From NCBI GenBank assembly GCA_947846985.1, contig CANTUZ010000006.1:46572207-46636206 (forward strand): a stretch of DNA of 64,000 nucleotides, read 5' to 3'. Numbering within the stretch: position 1 is the stretch's first letter; each line of letters begins with the position of its first letter. The notes below the pieces were generated by a model, which saw only the letters and a list, made by a program, of their open reading frames with translations, did not search any database and had not been told where the DNA came from. The translations under genes were made by a program, and so were the position numbers. Of the stretch, positions 13,561-24,029 are shown one piece after another. This stretch comes from Fratercula arctica (lineage: Eukaryota; Chordata; Aves; Charadriiformes; Alcidae).

Positions 13561-13802
13561 AATTTATCTGTTAAACGGGGTCCGCGCTTTTGTTAAACTG
13601 TGCAATTATGCGTAATCCAGACATGCACAGCAAAAGTAAAGTGCCAAATTCTTAATCTGCTCAGGAGGTATCAGAGTCATACAGCTGTTGACTTCTTCCA
13701 AAAAATCGGGGTAGCTGAGACCAGAGCAAACCTTACCTGTATTCGTGCACAAAAAAGCAATACCAGGGCAACAGTTTAAAAAAAATCAAATGCGAAGTCC
13801 AC

Positions 13803-13875
13803 AACTGGTGTAAGTCAGCATAGCACCACTTAGCCGACTGCAGCAGCTCCAATCAACAGAGCAGAGATCTGCCCT
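13803..13875. mobile_element. Degraded amniote palindromic element
   Basis: 'AACTGGTGTAAGTCAGCATA' opens the segment and 'GCAGAGATCTGCCC' closes it, with 'AGCACCACTT' and 'CAGCTCCAATCAAC' between. This is the same order as the remembered element in which 'TGGTGTAAATCAG', 'AGCTCCATTGA' and 'GATCTGGCCC' form a long palindrome. The arms are eroded, as expected for a pre-avian insertion. Confidence 0.5.
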
Positions 13876-13904
13876 AATAACAGCATTATCGATCTTTCCT
13901 TTAA

Positions 13905-14280
13905 AACACACACTCCTACACACACAACAGATTCAGCGTGTCTGTCCTCTAGGATTATTATAGAGCCATAAGCACCAGCAACAATTATAGTTTCTATTTA
14001 AGAGATGCAAATCGATATTAATTAAAATTAGACAATGGTTTGTGATGTAAGGGGTCCTTGTACTCAAAGGGCGCAGTAGCCATTAAATATATTAAGACTT
14101 ATTACTTAAAAGATTTTAGACAAAGTCAATGCATCGCGCGTCCTAAGGGACGGTTCAATGCCTCAGTACTGTTGTACAACGTTTAACTATAGGTGCCACA
14201 ATCAAAGGCAACCACAATTAAGTATCAAACAGTTAAATGCTGTGTGTCACTCTCTAAAGAATCTATATTGAAATGCTTAA
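13905..14280. promoter_or_regulatory. Candidate enhancer with octamer, homeodomain and SOX sites
   Basis: A perfect POU octamer ATGCAAAT (14005-14012) is followed at once by ATCGAT, an ATTAATTAAAATTA tract (14017-14030) and a SOX-type ACAATGG (14032-14038). A perfect 10-bp palindrome GTTGTACAAC lies at 14171-14180, and a CpG-bearing GCATCGCGCG patch is kept near 14131. Retained CpGs in AT-rich DNA and dense developmental motifs are typical of deeply conserved vertebrate enhancers. POU plus SOX pairing is known from neural and pluripotency enhancers. Conservation itself could not be tested. Confidence 0.42.
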
Positions 14281-14286
14281 TTAAAC

Positions 14287-14325
14287 TTTTTTTTTATTTA
14301 AAAAAAAAAAAAAAAAAGAAAAAAG
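14287..14325. repeat. T-run/A-run simple repeat
   Basis: A T-rich run followed by about 18 A with one G interruption; low-complexity sequence separating two candidate regulatory blocks. Confidence 0.9.
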
Positions 14326-14379
14326 AATTCCATAGCACAGGCTAGCACCAAAACGAGCGCTTATTTGGTTCATATTAAA

Positions 14380-14880
14380 TAACCTGCATATTAAGTTGCC
14401 TGTGTTTCTCCTGTTCATTATCATGAAGGCAGCATTTGCATTTCTTGATAGACTATTCCTGTTTCCTTCCCCTTTTTTTCTTGTCTTACATCAGTCAGTG
14501 GAAAGAGTGCCACCACAGGCCATCATTAACCTTCCAAATCTGCCTCAAAACAAATAGTACAAGAGCTCACTAATTTGAAGATCAAAAAGCCACTTGTCCA
14601 TTATATAATTGGAATGAAAGGCAAAATGTTGCAGTTCTGAAGAGCACAGTAATTACTAGCTGTTAATTGCTCTCTCGTGGTGGCTCACTTTTAATTAAAA
14701 AGAACAGCTCGTCGCAGGCCGATAAGCAATGGTGGAGACCACTGGTTTAATCAACAAAGCAGAAAAATTTGTTTCTGCCGCAGCCAACAACAGCTTGAGA
14801 AATCTTCAGATGTCCAATTGAGATTAAAAACTGTCTATTTAGTGCAGTCAGATTTTATTTTAACCAAGGAAATGACTATT
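14380..14880. promoter_or_regulatory. Candidate enhancer, homeodomain-rich
   Basis: Homeodomain cores occur at 14650-14655 (TAATTA), 14663-14669 (TTAATTG) and 14691-14698 (TTAATTAA), followed by a GATAAG at 14721-14726 overlapping a CAATGG at 14727-14732. The sequence between 14560 and 14860 is complex, repeat-free and keeps CpGs (CTCGTCGCAGGCCG), which suggests constraint. No open frame of note crosses it. The target gene is unknown. Confidence 0.42.
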
Positions 14881-15044
14881 TGAAGTCTTCCAATGTGAGT
14901 GTCCCCACCACATCCCCGCTGGTGCTGCAGGGACTAATCACTGGCTTGTGGTTGTGATCATTCAAGTAAAGAAATTTAGCTACTTTCCTCTTGACTCCAT
15001 CATTCTTGGGTAATTGGCCTGTCTGAGGTGAGCAGTTGTGTTGG

Positions 15045-15233
15045 GTTTTTTTTTTTTTAAGAAAGAGCTTTAAAGTATGGAAGGCCCACAGACTGTGCAT
15101 TTAATTACTGTTCATATTTCATGCAGTCAAACAGAATTTCATTTAAAAAGAAAATGATTTACCTACCAAAAAAAAAAAAAACCAAAAAAAAAACCAACCA
15201 ACCCACCTCCTCCCAAAAAAAACCCTTATATTC
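15045..15233. repeat. Low-complexity T- and A-rich tracts
   Basis: A T-run near 15048-15058 and a long A/ACC-rich tract at 15168-15233. Lys/Pro-rich frames through the tract are artefacts of simple sequence. Confidence 0.85.
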
Positions 15234-16009
15234 ACCACATCGGGGATTTTGTTCCTTTTCCTTTGGCGGTTGTATTTACACGCCAAAAAAATATTCAAAG
15301 TTAATTCTTTCATATCTTTCTGTCTTTAACTCTTGCATCTAATGACAGTTGTCTTTAAGGGAAACCCCGCTATGTGTTGCAGTAGTGGTTTATATTTAGT
15401 TAAGCAGGTTAGGTAGGTTAAGTGGAACCCTTTATGCCCTGGTTTGCCTCATCTCTCTCCAGCCACGAGCCAGTTTGCGTCTCTCAGTGGCTTCCGTCCA
15501 TCCTGCCCTTCTCTCCTGCCCTATTCCGCTCCCAAAGGCGCTGTACCGAGACCTTTGCTTTCGTGTATTTATTTGCTCCTGTTGAGTGAAGGGCTCTGCT
15601 TCATATTGCGCTCTGCAGACGAGACACACATGTACATAAAACCAAACCTGGCAAACCTTCTAACACCACCGCGCTCCCTGCCCGTCTTACTAGCGCTGGG
15701 ATATGGATGTCTGACAACTATGTACGACCTAATATAGGGAAAAAGGCATTTCCATTCAACAGGCTCCAGGCATTATTGTTCTTTTCTACCTTATTCCCAT
15801 TAACATCTGGAAGTAAATGTCGCTATCTGCAGCTATAAGCAGCTTTGGAGCATTGGTCAACTTTGGTTTGAGCTTTGAGACGTATTTCTGAGCTGAATAA
15901 ACTATGACTCTCAAGGCTGCCAAAGAATATTTTTCTATTTTCCTTCTCATATTGAGGAAAAAAATATTCATTCATTTGTCTTCTTACATACACACACAGA
16001 GATAAATAC

Positions 16010-16039
16010 TTTTTTTTGTTTTTTTTTTTAGTTTTTTTG
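16010..16039. repeat. T-rich tract
   Basis: Nearly pure T with single G and A interruptions. Confidence 0.9.
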
Positions 16040-16844
16040 TGGGCTGCTGGAAATCACTTTCTCTCCCCTGCAAACAGGTGGATTTGGGGTTAGCGTTTCT
16101 TTTATTTTTAAGGCTTCCTTCTTGGGCAGACCAAAAAATGTGGGAAAAAAATTGCTGGAGCCCTTTTTCCCCCTAGTTACCCTAAAGGTCACTGTCTCTT
16201 GGACGTACAGCCTCTCCCAAGACAGTGGCCACCTTCTCGCCTTCCTTCCGACATAGCGCGGCTCTTGGGCTGGGGGTACAGGGAATCCCCCTCCTACTGC
16301 TCACCTCTCCCGGGAGAAAAGCAGAACAAGAATTTGACGAGTGATTCCAATAGCAGCGCGATCTGGCTCCTCCAGCCCTAAATTACAGGGTTTAAAATGT
16401 TCAATGAATGGTCTGTGCTTGGATGCTGTGAAGGATGTTATCTTGGGAAACTGCCATGGTGTTATTTGAATTTCCAAAGCGTCTGCTCTATATATTTAAG
16501 GCAGACCTTGTCATACACCTTTTCATATATTCACTGATTCACGTTCCTGGGCACCTCTTTATTTCTCCTATTCAAACGGCAATTTTGAAATTTCTAGTGA
16601 ATACGGAATCCAGTGTGTTGCATTAAAATCTGAGTGAATAAACCTGAAGTATTAGTGCTAGCAGTGCAATCCTTAAGCTGATGATACAACTTAAAACCTA
16701 CAAGAAAAAATACCATAACATTTTTAGGCATATGCGTGCCAGAAAAGTGAGAATACTATCCATTTTGTTAAATCAGTGTGTACTCATGAATATATCTAGC
16801 TTTAAGGTTAGCGTGGATAGGCATCTGTCAGTCTGTAAAAATAG

Positions 16845-16868
16845 AGAGTAAAAGGTAGAGTAAAAGGT
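16845..16868. repeat. 12-bp tandem duplication
   Basis: The unit AGAGTAAAAGGT occurs twice head to tail without mismatch. Confidence 0.9.
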
Positions 16869-17154
16869 ATATGCTTTGAAACATATTTGCTTGGTTTATG
16901 TAATGAAAAATAAAAAGGTTTTAAAACCAAACTTCTTCCTCGTTCGTGGGCAAGCGGTGGACAAGCAAAATGGGATACTCGGTTTCAGTCTTACTTTCAG
17001 TCAACTCTGCTCTCAGTTATTTATGCACCAGTTTAGGGCTACGAAATAAGTTATAAAACCTGATCAGAATACTAAAAAACAAAAAACCCAAAAAACTGAA
17101 CAAAAGAAACAGAAAAATATTTTTGCTTGAATTATGAGTTTTAGTCTCCGTTTA

Positions 17155-17242
17155 TATGCGTATGTGTACATGTATGTGCATGTACATACACTTCATACTT
17201 ATGCATATAAATGTATGTGTATGTATAGGTATTTACACGTAT
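17155..17242. repeat. Degenerate TATG/CATA microsatellite
   Basis: Alternating purine-pyrimidine DNA built from ATGTAT, GTGTAC and CATACA units, much interrupted. Such tracts can mutate quickly. It lies directly upstream of the CpG island. Confidence 0.75.
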
Positions 17243-17284
17243 TTTAAATTTTCCCAGGGCCAAATCTGGGACTAATCTGTTGCT

Positions 17285-17785
17285 CCCACCCTGCCGCGGG
17301 TGCCTGCTCCCCCAGCCCCCAGCCAGCCCTTCCCCACAGCTGGCGTTTATCTCCAGCCCTTCTGCACCCTCATCCTCCTACGCTCCCTCCGGCTGCTCCG
17401 AAACCCGATAAGCCCTCGACCTCTCCCGCTCGCCCGGCCGATAAGGCAAGCTGCGAAGACGTCTTGCCTTTGCCGGTTTTTGTCCCCCCACACCTTTCCT
17501 GTTCCCAGTTTTCGGTGGGCACCTGTCACCGCGGTCTCGACTTTCACAGCTTTTTTCCCCGGCTCCCTCCGCCCCGCTCCGAGAGGCCGGAGGGGTTTAT
17601 CGGAGGAAACACTTGCGCTCGCAGGGATGGCCTCCGCACCGCGGCAGATTAATCCGAGTTGAGTGCACTTCCTTCGGCCAGAGGACACCAATTACCGCGA
17701 CGGCACCGGCAGCACAATGCGGGCGGACATCTGACAGCCCGGGTCCCGCCAGCTCCGCATTGTCCTCCCATCAGGCGCTGTCAGT
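17285..17785. promoter_or_regulatory. Orphan CpG island
   Basis: By hand count about 42 CpG dinucleotides fall in roughly 490 bases of GC-rich DNA, near the number expected without CpG loss, while the flanks are strongly CpG-poor. This is the only patch in the window that meets the usual length and density idea of a CpG island. It contains GC-rich Sp-like stretches and a TGACGTC-like AGACGTCTT palindrome near 17457, but no convincing TATA box. Open frames on both strands across it (up to 120 codons) show no recognisable domain. It could be the promoter of an unannotated transcript, such as a long noncoding RNA, or a CpG-rich enhancer of a developmental locus. Direction cannot be told from sequence. 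Confidence 0.65.
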
Positions 17786-17925
17786 TCCCAGCCTTAATTA
17801 CATCCTGTTTACAAACACTCGGCCGGACTTCAGATGGAGCCTTAACAAAGGTTGACAAAGGTCAGGGCCACGTCACGAGGATGTTATCTGTCTGTGTGCT
17901 CTGGCTGATAAACGAGGAGGAGGAG
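17690..17925. promoter_or_regulatory. Candidate enhancer on the island shore
   Basis: ACAATG (17714-17719) is followed 17 bases on by CTGACAG (17731-17737). CATTGT (17758-17763) is followed 20 bases on by CTGTCAG (17778-17784). These fit paired SOX and TALE (MEIS/TGIF) sites. Downstream lie AGGTTG-ACAA-AGGTCA (17849-17864), a nuclear-receptor direct repeat with four-base spacing, and two GATA-type sites (TTATCT 17884-17889, TGATAA 17907-17912). The block is free of repeats. Site identities follow known consensus motifs; activity is inferred. Confidence 0.45.
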
Positions 17926-18825
17926 GAGGCTGCGCGGGGTTGATTTCAGAGATAGCGCAGAAAAATGTGTGCCCGGGCCATGCAAAGTACCTAAACTCCA
18001 TCCCCTCGACTCAAGAAGAGCCCAGCGGCGCTGAGGGATGCACTTGTACCCAGGATCACACAGGACCTGCGTGGACCCGTACAAAGGGAGGACAGAAAAC
18101 AGCCATCATCAACCTGAAATGGCAGCAACTGGGGCTCACCAATAAATTGACCAAAATAATAATTAAAAAAAAAAAAAAAACTTCTAAATTTACTTGCTTG
18201 TCTCAAACTCTGTGCTGTAAGAGTAGGAACTGCTGCTCAGAAAATAAAACCTGACATTTTGCCCACAGAGATCACTAAGACCCTCCATCCTGCTCCCCGG
18301 AGCGTGTGGCAGGGGTGGGGACATCCTCTGCATCTCCCCCAGCCGCAGGGAAGCAAGGGCTGAGCGGGGTCAAGCCAAGCTTGCCCCAAATCCATGTGTC
18401 CCCCTGCTCTACCCTCTCATGTTTTCCTTGCATTCTGGATATGGGCTCTCACACTCTCTTTGGCGCCAGGAGGGAAGGGTGTTTTTTGTGGGAAGCTTTA
18501 CAGCTTTCCAGGTACACAATTGCATTAACCAGAGCTAGGCTCCTACCTTACACGTTCACGGTTTGCACAAATACTTCGTGCACTCCAACTTTTTGATGTT
18601 CAGTGTGGATAAGACCCAAAGAGTAAAACACCAAGAGTACTTGACAATTAATATTTACAGCTGGGTTTGTGTGTATAGGACCAAGGAAACCAGGCATCTC
18701 CTTAAGCCAAGGTTGCCCATTTGACATCATGTCCCTCCTCCAGCATCTTCTTTCTCCGTCTTGAGAAAGATGAGCACAGACGTGAATTCAATCTCATCTA
18801 CAACTCAAGGTGGAAGAGTGTATAC
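17926..18825. other. Noncoding DNA with a poly-A tract
   Basis: Holds a GAGGAGGAGGAGG run just before 17930 and about 16 A at 18165-18180. No gene or clear element is seen. Confidence 0.55.
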
Positions 18826-18829
18826 ATGA

Positions 18830-19060
18830 GTCCAGCAGCTGGATCAATATAAATACTTATATGACAAAGTTAATAATAGGAGCTGTCAGCCTAATCCATC
18901 CCTTTATCTGTTTTCAGTTATTCCTACATCCTAATTAATGCACCCCAGACCACACAGGATGACACATTAATAGCTATTAATATTAAAACCCCAGTCTTTT
19001 ATCCTGTCACCCCTCTCAGAGGAAATACTGGATTAACCTTATGGTAGTAGTCAGTAAATG
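18830..19060. promoter_or_regulatory. Candidate enhancer with TALE, OTX-like and GATA sites
   Basis: CTGTCAG (18883-18889) sits three bases from TAATCC (18892-18897), the core bound by OTX/PITX/GSC homeodomains. TTATCTG (18904-18910), TAATTAATG (18932-18940) and a repeated ATTAATA/ATTAATATTAA tract (about 18966-18986) follow. The close spacing in repeat-free DNA is enhancer-like. The assignment rests on motif texture only. Confidence 0.4.
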
Positions 19061-20364
19061 GTGACTGGCATAACTTCGTATTTCTGCGGCATTACGGTTG
19101 TGAGCTCTGTGAAACCATGGGCAAAAGTTGCTGTGTGAGTTAAAGGCACCGCGCTGAGCATCAGGGAACCAGCCCAGCATCCTCAGTCTGAATGGGAAAA
19201 CGTCTCTGATGAAAGTGCCTCTGCCTGCCCAAGGGAGAACAGGGCCTTACCTGTTTTCTTGGGGGGGGGAATCTTTTGATTTTGGGGTCATATTTGATTT
19301 TTTCTTAGTGAAAATGTAAATGCGGGATAACGGCAAAAGTTACCCTGACCAGCACAGAGCCACAGCCATGAATTCTTTGGGACCATAGTGCAGTTTTGGA
19401 CCTGCCCCCAGTTACCCAAACTGCTACTTAAACAAAAACAAATAAATGGCAAAACCAAGGACAAAAGGGTATCTCTCATTCATATACCAATTGCTAACAA
19501 TCTGTGGCAAAAATTTGGTATCACCTGAAACGGTTTACAGCCAGGGATTGACTACTACAGAAATGCAATGCCACCCAGAGTCAGTACAATCACGCTTAGC
19601 TAATCCAAGCAATTACATCCGGTAAAAGGAAATTCAAAATTAAATTCTACAAAATCGAAAAGAGGAGGAGTGCAAAAGATGGCTTGGTGGAAAGGGCTTA
19701 AAATATAATGCAATCTAAGTGCAGAAAAGTTGAAGGTTTAAATAAAGCCTGCGAGCTCACCGCTGATTACATACCCTCAGAAATATTCCTGGCTGGTCCT
19801 GAGCATTTCTGCTTTGCACGGACTGAGCTGTTCCTGCAGAGCAGCAGAGCATCGCCACTTCTTGGGTGCCGAAATAAACCTCACTCACCCCGAGCCGGGA
19901 CACAGCCTACATCCTCAGTGAAAAATCGGTAGGAAATAGAGTTTAAAATGGCACTGCGTAGGATTAATTATTTATGTATTTACTAAATAGGCAAAGCAGA
20001 AAGGAAAAAGATCTCCAAGGTTTGGGCTTGCATTTCTGAACCATTTCTAAATGGGTGCCTAAAGACATTTTCTTTCCCCTTATCTTGGCACCAGGAGAAG
20101 CGGTCTGACTTTCAGCAGTGCAGAACAGGACAGCAAATCTCTTGGCGTGATGTTTGGCAGTTTTAAAATTAAGCACTTGTTCCAAGCCTATCTACAGGTG
20201 CTTAGGAGACTAACAAACGCTGCTCATTTCTGGCGATGTAACCCTGTTCATAAAAAAAACAAGGGTTAAAATGAATACCAGGGTGACCTTCGGAGCATGG
20301 TGTTCCCCCTGCGGGCGCCCAGGGGGGAAGGCTCTGCCTTCCCCAGAAAATTCGGCTGCGTTGC
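19061..20364. other. Noncoding DNA
   Basis: Contains a run of nine G near 19261-19269. No gene or mobile element recognised. Open frames are short and without domains. Confidence 0.55.
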
Positions 20365-20600
20365 TCTGGGGGAGCCTCGCTAACTCAATCAGATGTAATT
20401 TTGCAGTTAATAGAACGACAGGCTCTTCCTTTCTCAGCTGCGTGACAGTCGGGCTCAGTACACCTCTTGTTCCAGCCAACGTGCCAGTCAGCTGCTGTTA
20501 CTGCAGAGCTGTGTTTAACATCTTCTTAATTAGCCCAATTCCCTGCGTCTTGGCCAAGTTTTCTACTGAGAAACAGCCTCAGGAGTTGTACGACTCTGCA
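20365..20600. promoter_or_regulatory. Candidate enhancer with paired E-boxes
   Basis: Two CAGCTG E-boxes (20435-20440 and 20489-20494) flank a CpG-retaining stretch. TAATTA lies at 20527-20532 and a perfect NFI-type palindrome TTGGCCAA at 20550-20557. A 170-codon open frame (20271-20783) crosses the block, but it has no recognisable domain and continues through obviously noncoding sequence, so I treat it as chance. Confidence 0.4.
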
Positions 20601-21525
20601 TCTGGGAAAACCTGGCCACTAATGCACATACCCAATCCAGCACATCTTGTTTTCTCTAAGGCTGACCCAACATGGTATATGAATTGTATTTGGGCTAGAA
20701 TAACACCATGCTCAAAATCACCTGCAAAAGCTGCCAGCAGCTACAGAGCTGAAACGGCGATCCTGCAACTTTATATAACTTAATACTCCAATTTCCCCAC
20801 CGGCTCCGGCCCGAAGGACAACTCTGCTCCTCCAACCGGAGCCTCTTCGCCTCCACGCACCAGACATGAGTCAGAAAACAAATAAAACTGATTACATAGC
20901 TTGTATTTATTTGCTCAAATTCATGAGCTTTGGACATACATAAACCTTTTGCTGCTGCACTGGTATAAATGCAGCATAACATTACTGGTTTCAGTTGAAT
21001 TTATCCTAACATAAACCAGAAAGAGCTCTGCCCCTTTTTTATTATTATTATTATATTGCTCTGCCCTGTCTTTTTCTGTTCTCTGTTCTCCCTATTATTT
21101 TTTTTTTCCTTTAAAGTCTGCCTAACATTTTATAGACATCTTCCTCGCAGCTTCCGGAAGGGTGCTCCATCTTAAACTCGAAAGCAACACTGACAGACGG
21201 GGTTGATATTTTCTTTTCTTTTGCAAGTAATAAAAAAGGAACGTTTCACTTCACGTGAAACCAGAGTACTGCCTTAAAAGAACAGTGTTTGCTTGGCTAT
21301 AAAAACAGTTACTCTTTTGCCAGACCCAGAATCAAAGCATTTATATTTATGTGTTTCCTTTTTTAATAAATAAATCCAATATTTTTAAAGTTCATCAGTT
21401 TTGGATTATTATTGTTGCAAGGATTCTTTTCCTCCGAATCCTTTGAATAGCACAGCTGTGTCTAGTCTGCTGGGCAAACTTCTTGACAGCATTTCAAGGT
21501 AGGTCCATGGCTTATGTTATCGTTT
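20601..21525. other. Noncoding DNA
   Basis: AT-rich, with an ATT microsatellite at about 21038-21055 and T-runs near 21100. No gene or element supported. Confidence 0.55.
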
Positions 21526-21529
21526 GTGC

Positions 21530-22060
21530 TTCCACAGGGAACACAAATGAGGCTGCAAAGGGTTAAAGCTGGAGCCGGCTCCAACATTTCCAACCATATG
21601 TTTTCCTTCAGCGTGGCGTTTCATTCATGCCAGGGCATCTTCCAAAGGTGTATCAGTTTTGACAACTTTTTTAGGTAAGGGTCTCTGAAATCCATGACTC
21701 TCTAGTTACTTCTAATCAGAGAGACAGATTGAATTGAAAACCGTGCTCAGGTGAGGACACTGCCATTACCACGTAATTTAATTTTACAAACCTGCCTGCA
21801 AAGTTTTGGGTTGTTCCAATGCACAACAGGACCGAACTTTAAATCATTGAACTTGTAAAATAAAAACACTGTCCTCCATTTGGCAAAAGATAATCCCTTT
21901 TTAATCAGAAAGCCGAACCTGTCAATGCAATAGAGCCTTTACCAGTCATGCCATAGATCCAGAAAACATCAAGAATGCAATTTCATGTTCCAGACTAGGA
22001 ATAACTGAAGGATTTATATTTTGCACGAACGGATACCGCTATCCCTCAATGATATTTTTG
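21530..22060. promoter_or_regulatory. Candidate enhancer block
   Basis: Over 500 bases of complex, repeat-free DNA carry a perfect 12-bp palindrome GGAGCCGGCTCC (21571-21582), a CATATG E-box (21595-21600), TAATCCC (21891-21897) and several TAAT cores. The absence of low-complexity DNA over this length, against flanks full of A/T runs, is the main argument for constraint. Confidence 0.38.
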
Positions 22061-23055
22061 GGTAACATTTTCATTTGGGTCCCAAAATGAAGATTAAATA
22101 CAGCAACCCACTACTGCACAGAGCTCCCCTTGTGCTTGCCCACCCTTCCTGTACTCTGCACGTTTGAACCGCAGGTTGGTTGATGGAACCTCGTTACAGT
22201 CGTAGTCTGCTCCCGTTGCCCCACTGGAAGGTGCTGTCGGGGGTGGGAGATAAGAGGTGTCCCGCAAAAGAGCTGTGGATCCCTGGGAACCAGATCACTC
22301 ACAGATGGACCGCGGGCTTCACTGCCCCAGCCCCGTATCCTGCTCAGAAGCCAGTCCTCCCTTGCAATTCATCTACAGCCACTTACAAAGTACCTCGGAC
22401 TAAAGCATCTATATAAAAAAAAGCAAAAGGAAAACCCATCGCGGGGGCTCTCTCCTCTTTCAGTGCACACTGCGATTGCCCCACCTCCCACGCTGAGGAA
22501 CATACCAACGCAACAGCTGGATGAGCACATTTGTTTTTCAACACCATTTAAATCTTCCAAATTAAAAAAAAAAAAAAAAAAAACAACAAAATAATAATAA
22601 AAAAAAGAAACTCTGTTTGTTCCCAAGCCATAAACTGGCACCTTTGGAAAAAATGGGAAAAAAAAAAGAGGTAATCCCTCGTCCCTCTCCGGTGCGGATG
22701 CCCTGCCAAAGGACCTCTCAGCTCTTTTCCATGCATATCTCAGCAGCGCTGGAGCCCAGCTATTTTGGCAGCAGCGTTTCCCTTTCTCCATTTGCCCAGG
22801 GGCCACCTCCGCTCTCCCTCACCCGCCGGCTGTGAGAGCACGGGGCTGGGAGGGAGCCTGGCTCCCGGTAGCTCCCGGTCGGGGGGGAGGCAGCGTTCAT
22901 AACCCAGGTTTGAAATATTGAAAGTCACGAGCGACTCAGAGGCACGATGTGTCGCAAAGGACATGATAACATAGCAGAATTGCAACCCTGAAACTATCAC
23001 TAGAGGATGACATCGGAGATAAGAAAGTACAGTATTACAGGGCTGCGTTAGCATA
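22061..23055. other. Noncoding DNA with GC-rich patch
   Basis: Contains an A-rich tract (22564-22610, listed separately) and a moderately CpG-rich part around 22680-22900. Minus-strand frames here, up to 145 codons, run through the A-tract and are not genes. Confidence 0.5.
22564..22610. repeat. A-rich simple repeat
   Basis: About 20 A followed by AAC/AAT units and a further A-run. Confidence 0.9.
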
Positions 23056-23059
23056 GGAG

Positions 23060-23340
23060 GAAATCGATTCAGGCAGACAAGCTAAATTTATTTACTTTAT
23101 TGATTTTAAATTTTACATGAACTGCAATATAAGTAAATCTTTCATGGTAATTCTAAATCTTGAAACCTATTGTAAATAACTAAAAAAATGTCCAATGTTC
23201 AGAATAACCATTTCTTTGTACTGAAAGTGCATTATTCTTAAAGCCCAGGACAAAATATTTTGTAATGAATACCTTAAATCTACCTTGGCAGTCAGTGTTG
23301 ATATTTTTTACTAATATAGGAGCCTGCTGGTGTAGCTGGT
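23060..23340. promoter_or_regulatory. Possible cis-regulatory element (weak)
   Basis: AT-rich but complex, with an ATCGAT palindrome at 23063-23068 and several TAAA/TTTAC forkhead-like cores. No dense cluster of distinct motifs, hence low confidence. Confidence 0.22.
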
Positions 23341-24025
23341 GATTCAATATAGCACAGATTATTTTGGGGTGTTGTTTTCGTTTGTTTTTTGGGGTTTTTT
23401 TTGGAAGGGGGCGGGGAGTGGAAAGGAAGATGGGAAATTGTTCCTGTAGTATTAAGCGAATACAGCATACAGGGGTTTGACCCTACGGTTCATCATATAG
23501 AGCAGCTGGGTGCTAAACAGCACAGGTAGAGCTCCTCATGGATGGAGGGGATGGCGCCATGCCATGGCGAGGGCAGGTGGAAAAAGCAGCCCTGCAGCCC
23601 GACTTTCCCAAAATAACCCTCCTTGCACCGGCAACTCCACACTTTAGATACTTTTATTAACTAAAATCCCAGAAACTCTTTCTAGCTGTTCCAGCCAGCT
23701 GAGCTGGGAGAGGCAGATTCGGGGCAGCAGTTCTTGCCAGAGGTGTTCAGATTGCGCAGCCACGGGCAACCTTCCAGAAACTCAAGGCAGACGAGACTCC
23801 CCCACCCCCAAAAAATTGCAAAGCGTCCTCTGTTTGCCACACTTTCAGAAATGCTATGGATATACAGCATCAACGTGATATCCCAGACAGACAAGAATAC
23901 CTATGAACAGAGACTAACCCCTCATCTTTTCGCAACGGGGAAGAAAAAGTGATGTTAACAAAAGCACTCATCCAGTGAAGTTTGGTTTTTTTTCCCCTTG
24001 GGTCTTTTTTTTCCCCTCGTTGTTG
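23341..24025. other. Noncoding DNA
   Basis: Has G/T-rich and T-rich low-complexity stretches near 23365-23415 and 23985-24035. No gene supported. Confidence 0.55.
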
Positions 24026-24029
24026 TTGT

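Larger units (their letters stand above)
15240..17150. other. Noncoding DNA
   Basis: No gene or confident element is seen. The part 16385-16720 is complex and repeat-free and could hold a weak regulatory element, but no motif cluster is strong enough to call. A 12-bp tandem duplication at 16845-16868 is listed separately. Confidence 0.5.

Noticed and set aside
17300..17943. Several frames across the CpG island, up to 120 codons
   Set aside because: GC-rich islands lack stop codons in many frames. Products on both strands are low in complexity and unrecognised.
20271..20783. Plus-strand frame of 170 codons
   Set aside because: No domain. It overlaps a candidate regulatory block, which explains the complex sequence better.
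22369..22806. Minus-strand frame of 145 codons
   Set aside because: Runs through a poly-A tract, giving a Phe run; artefact of simple sequence.
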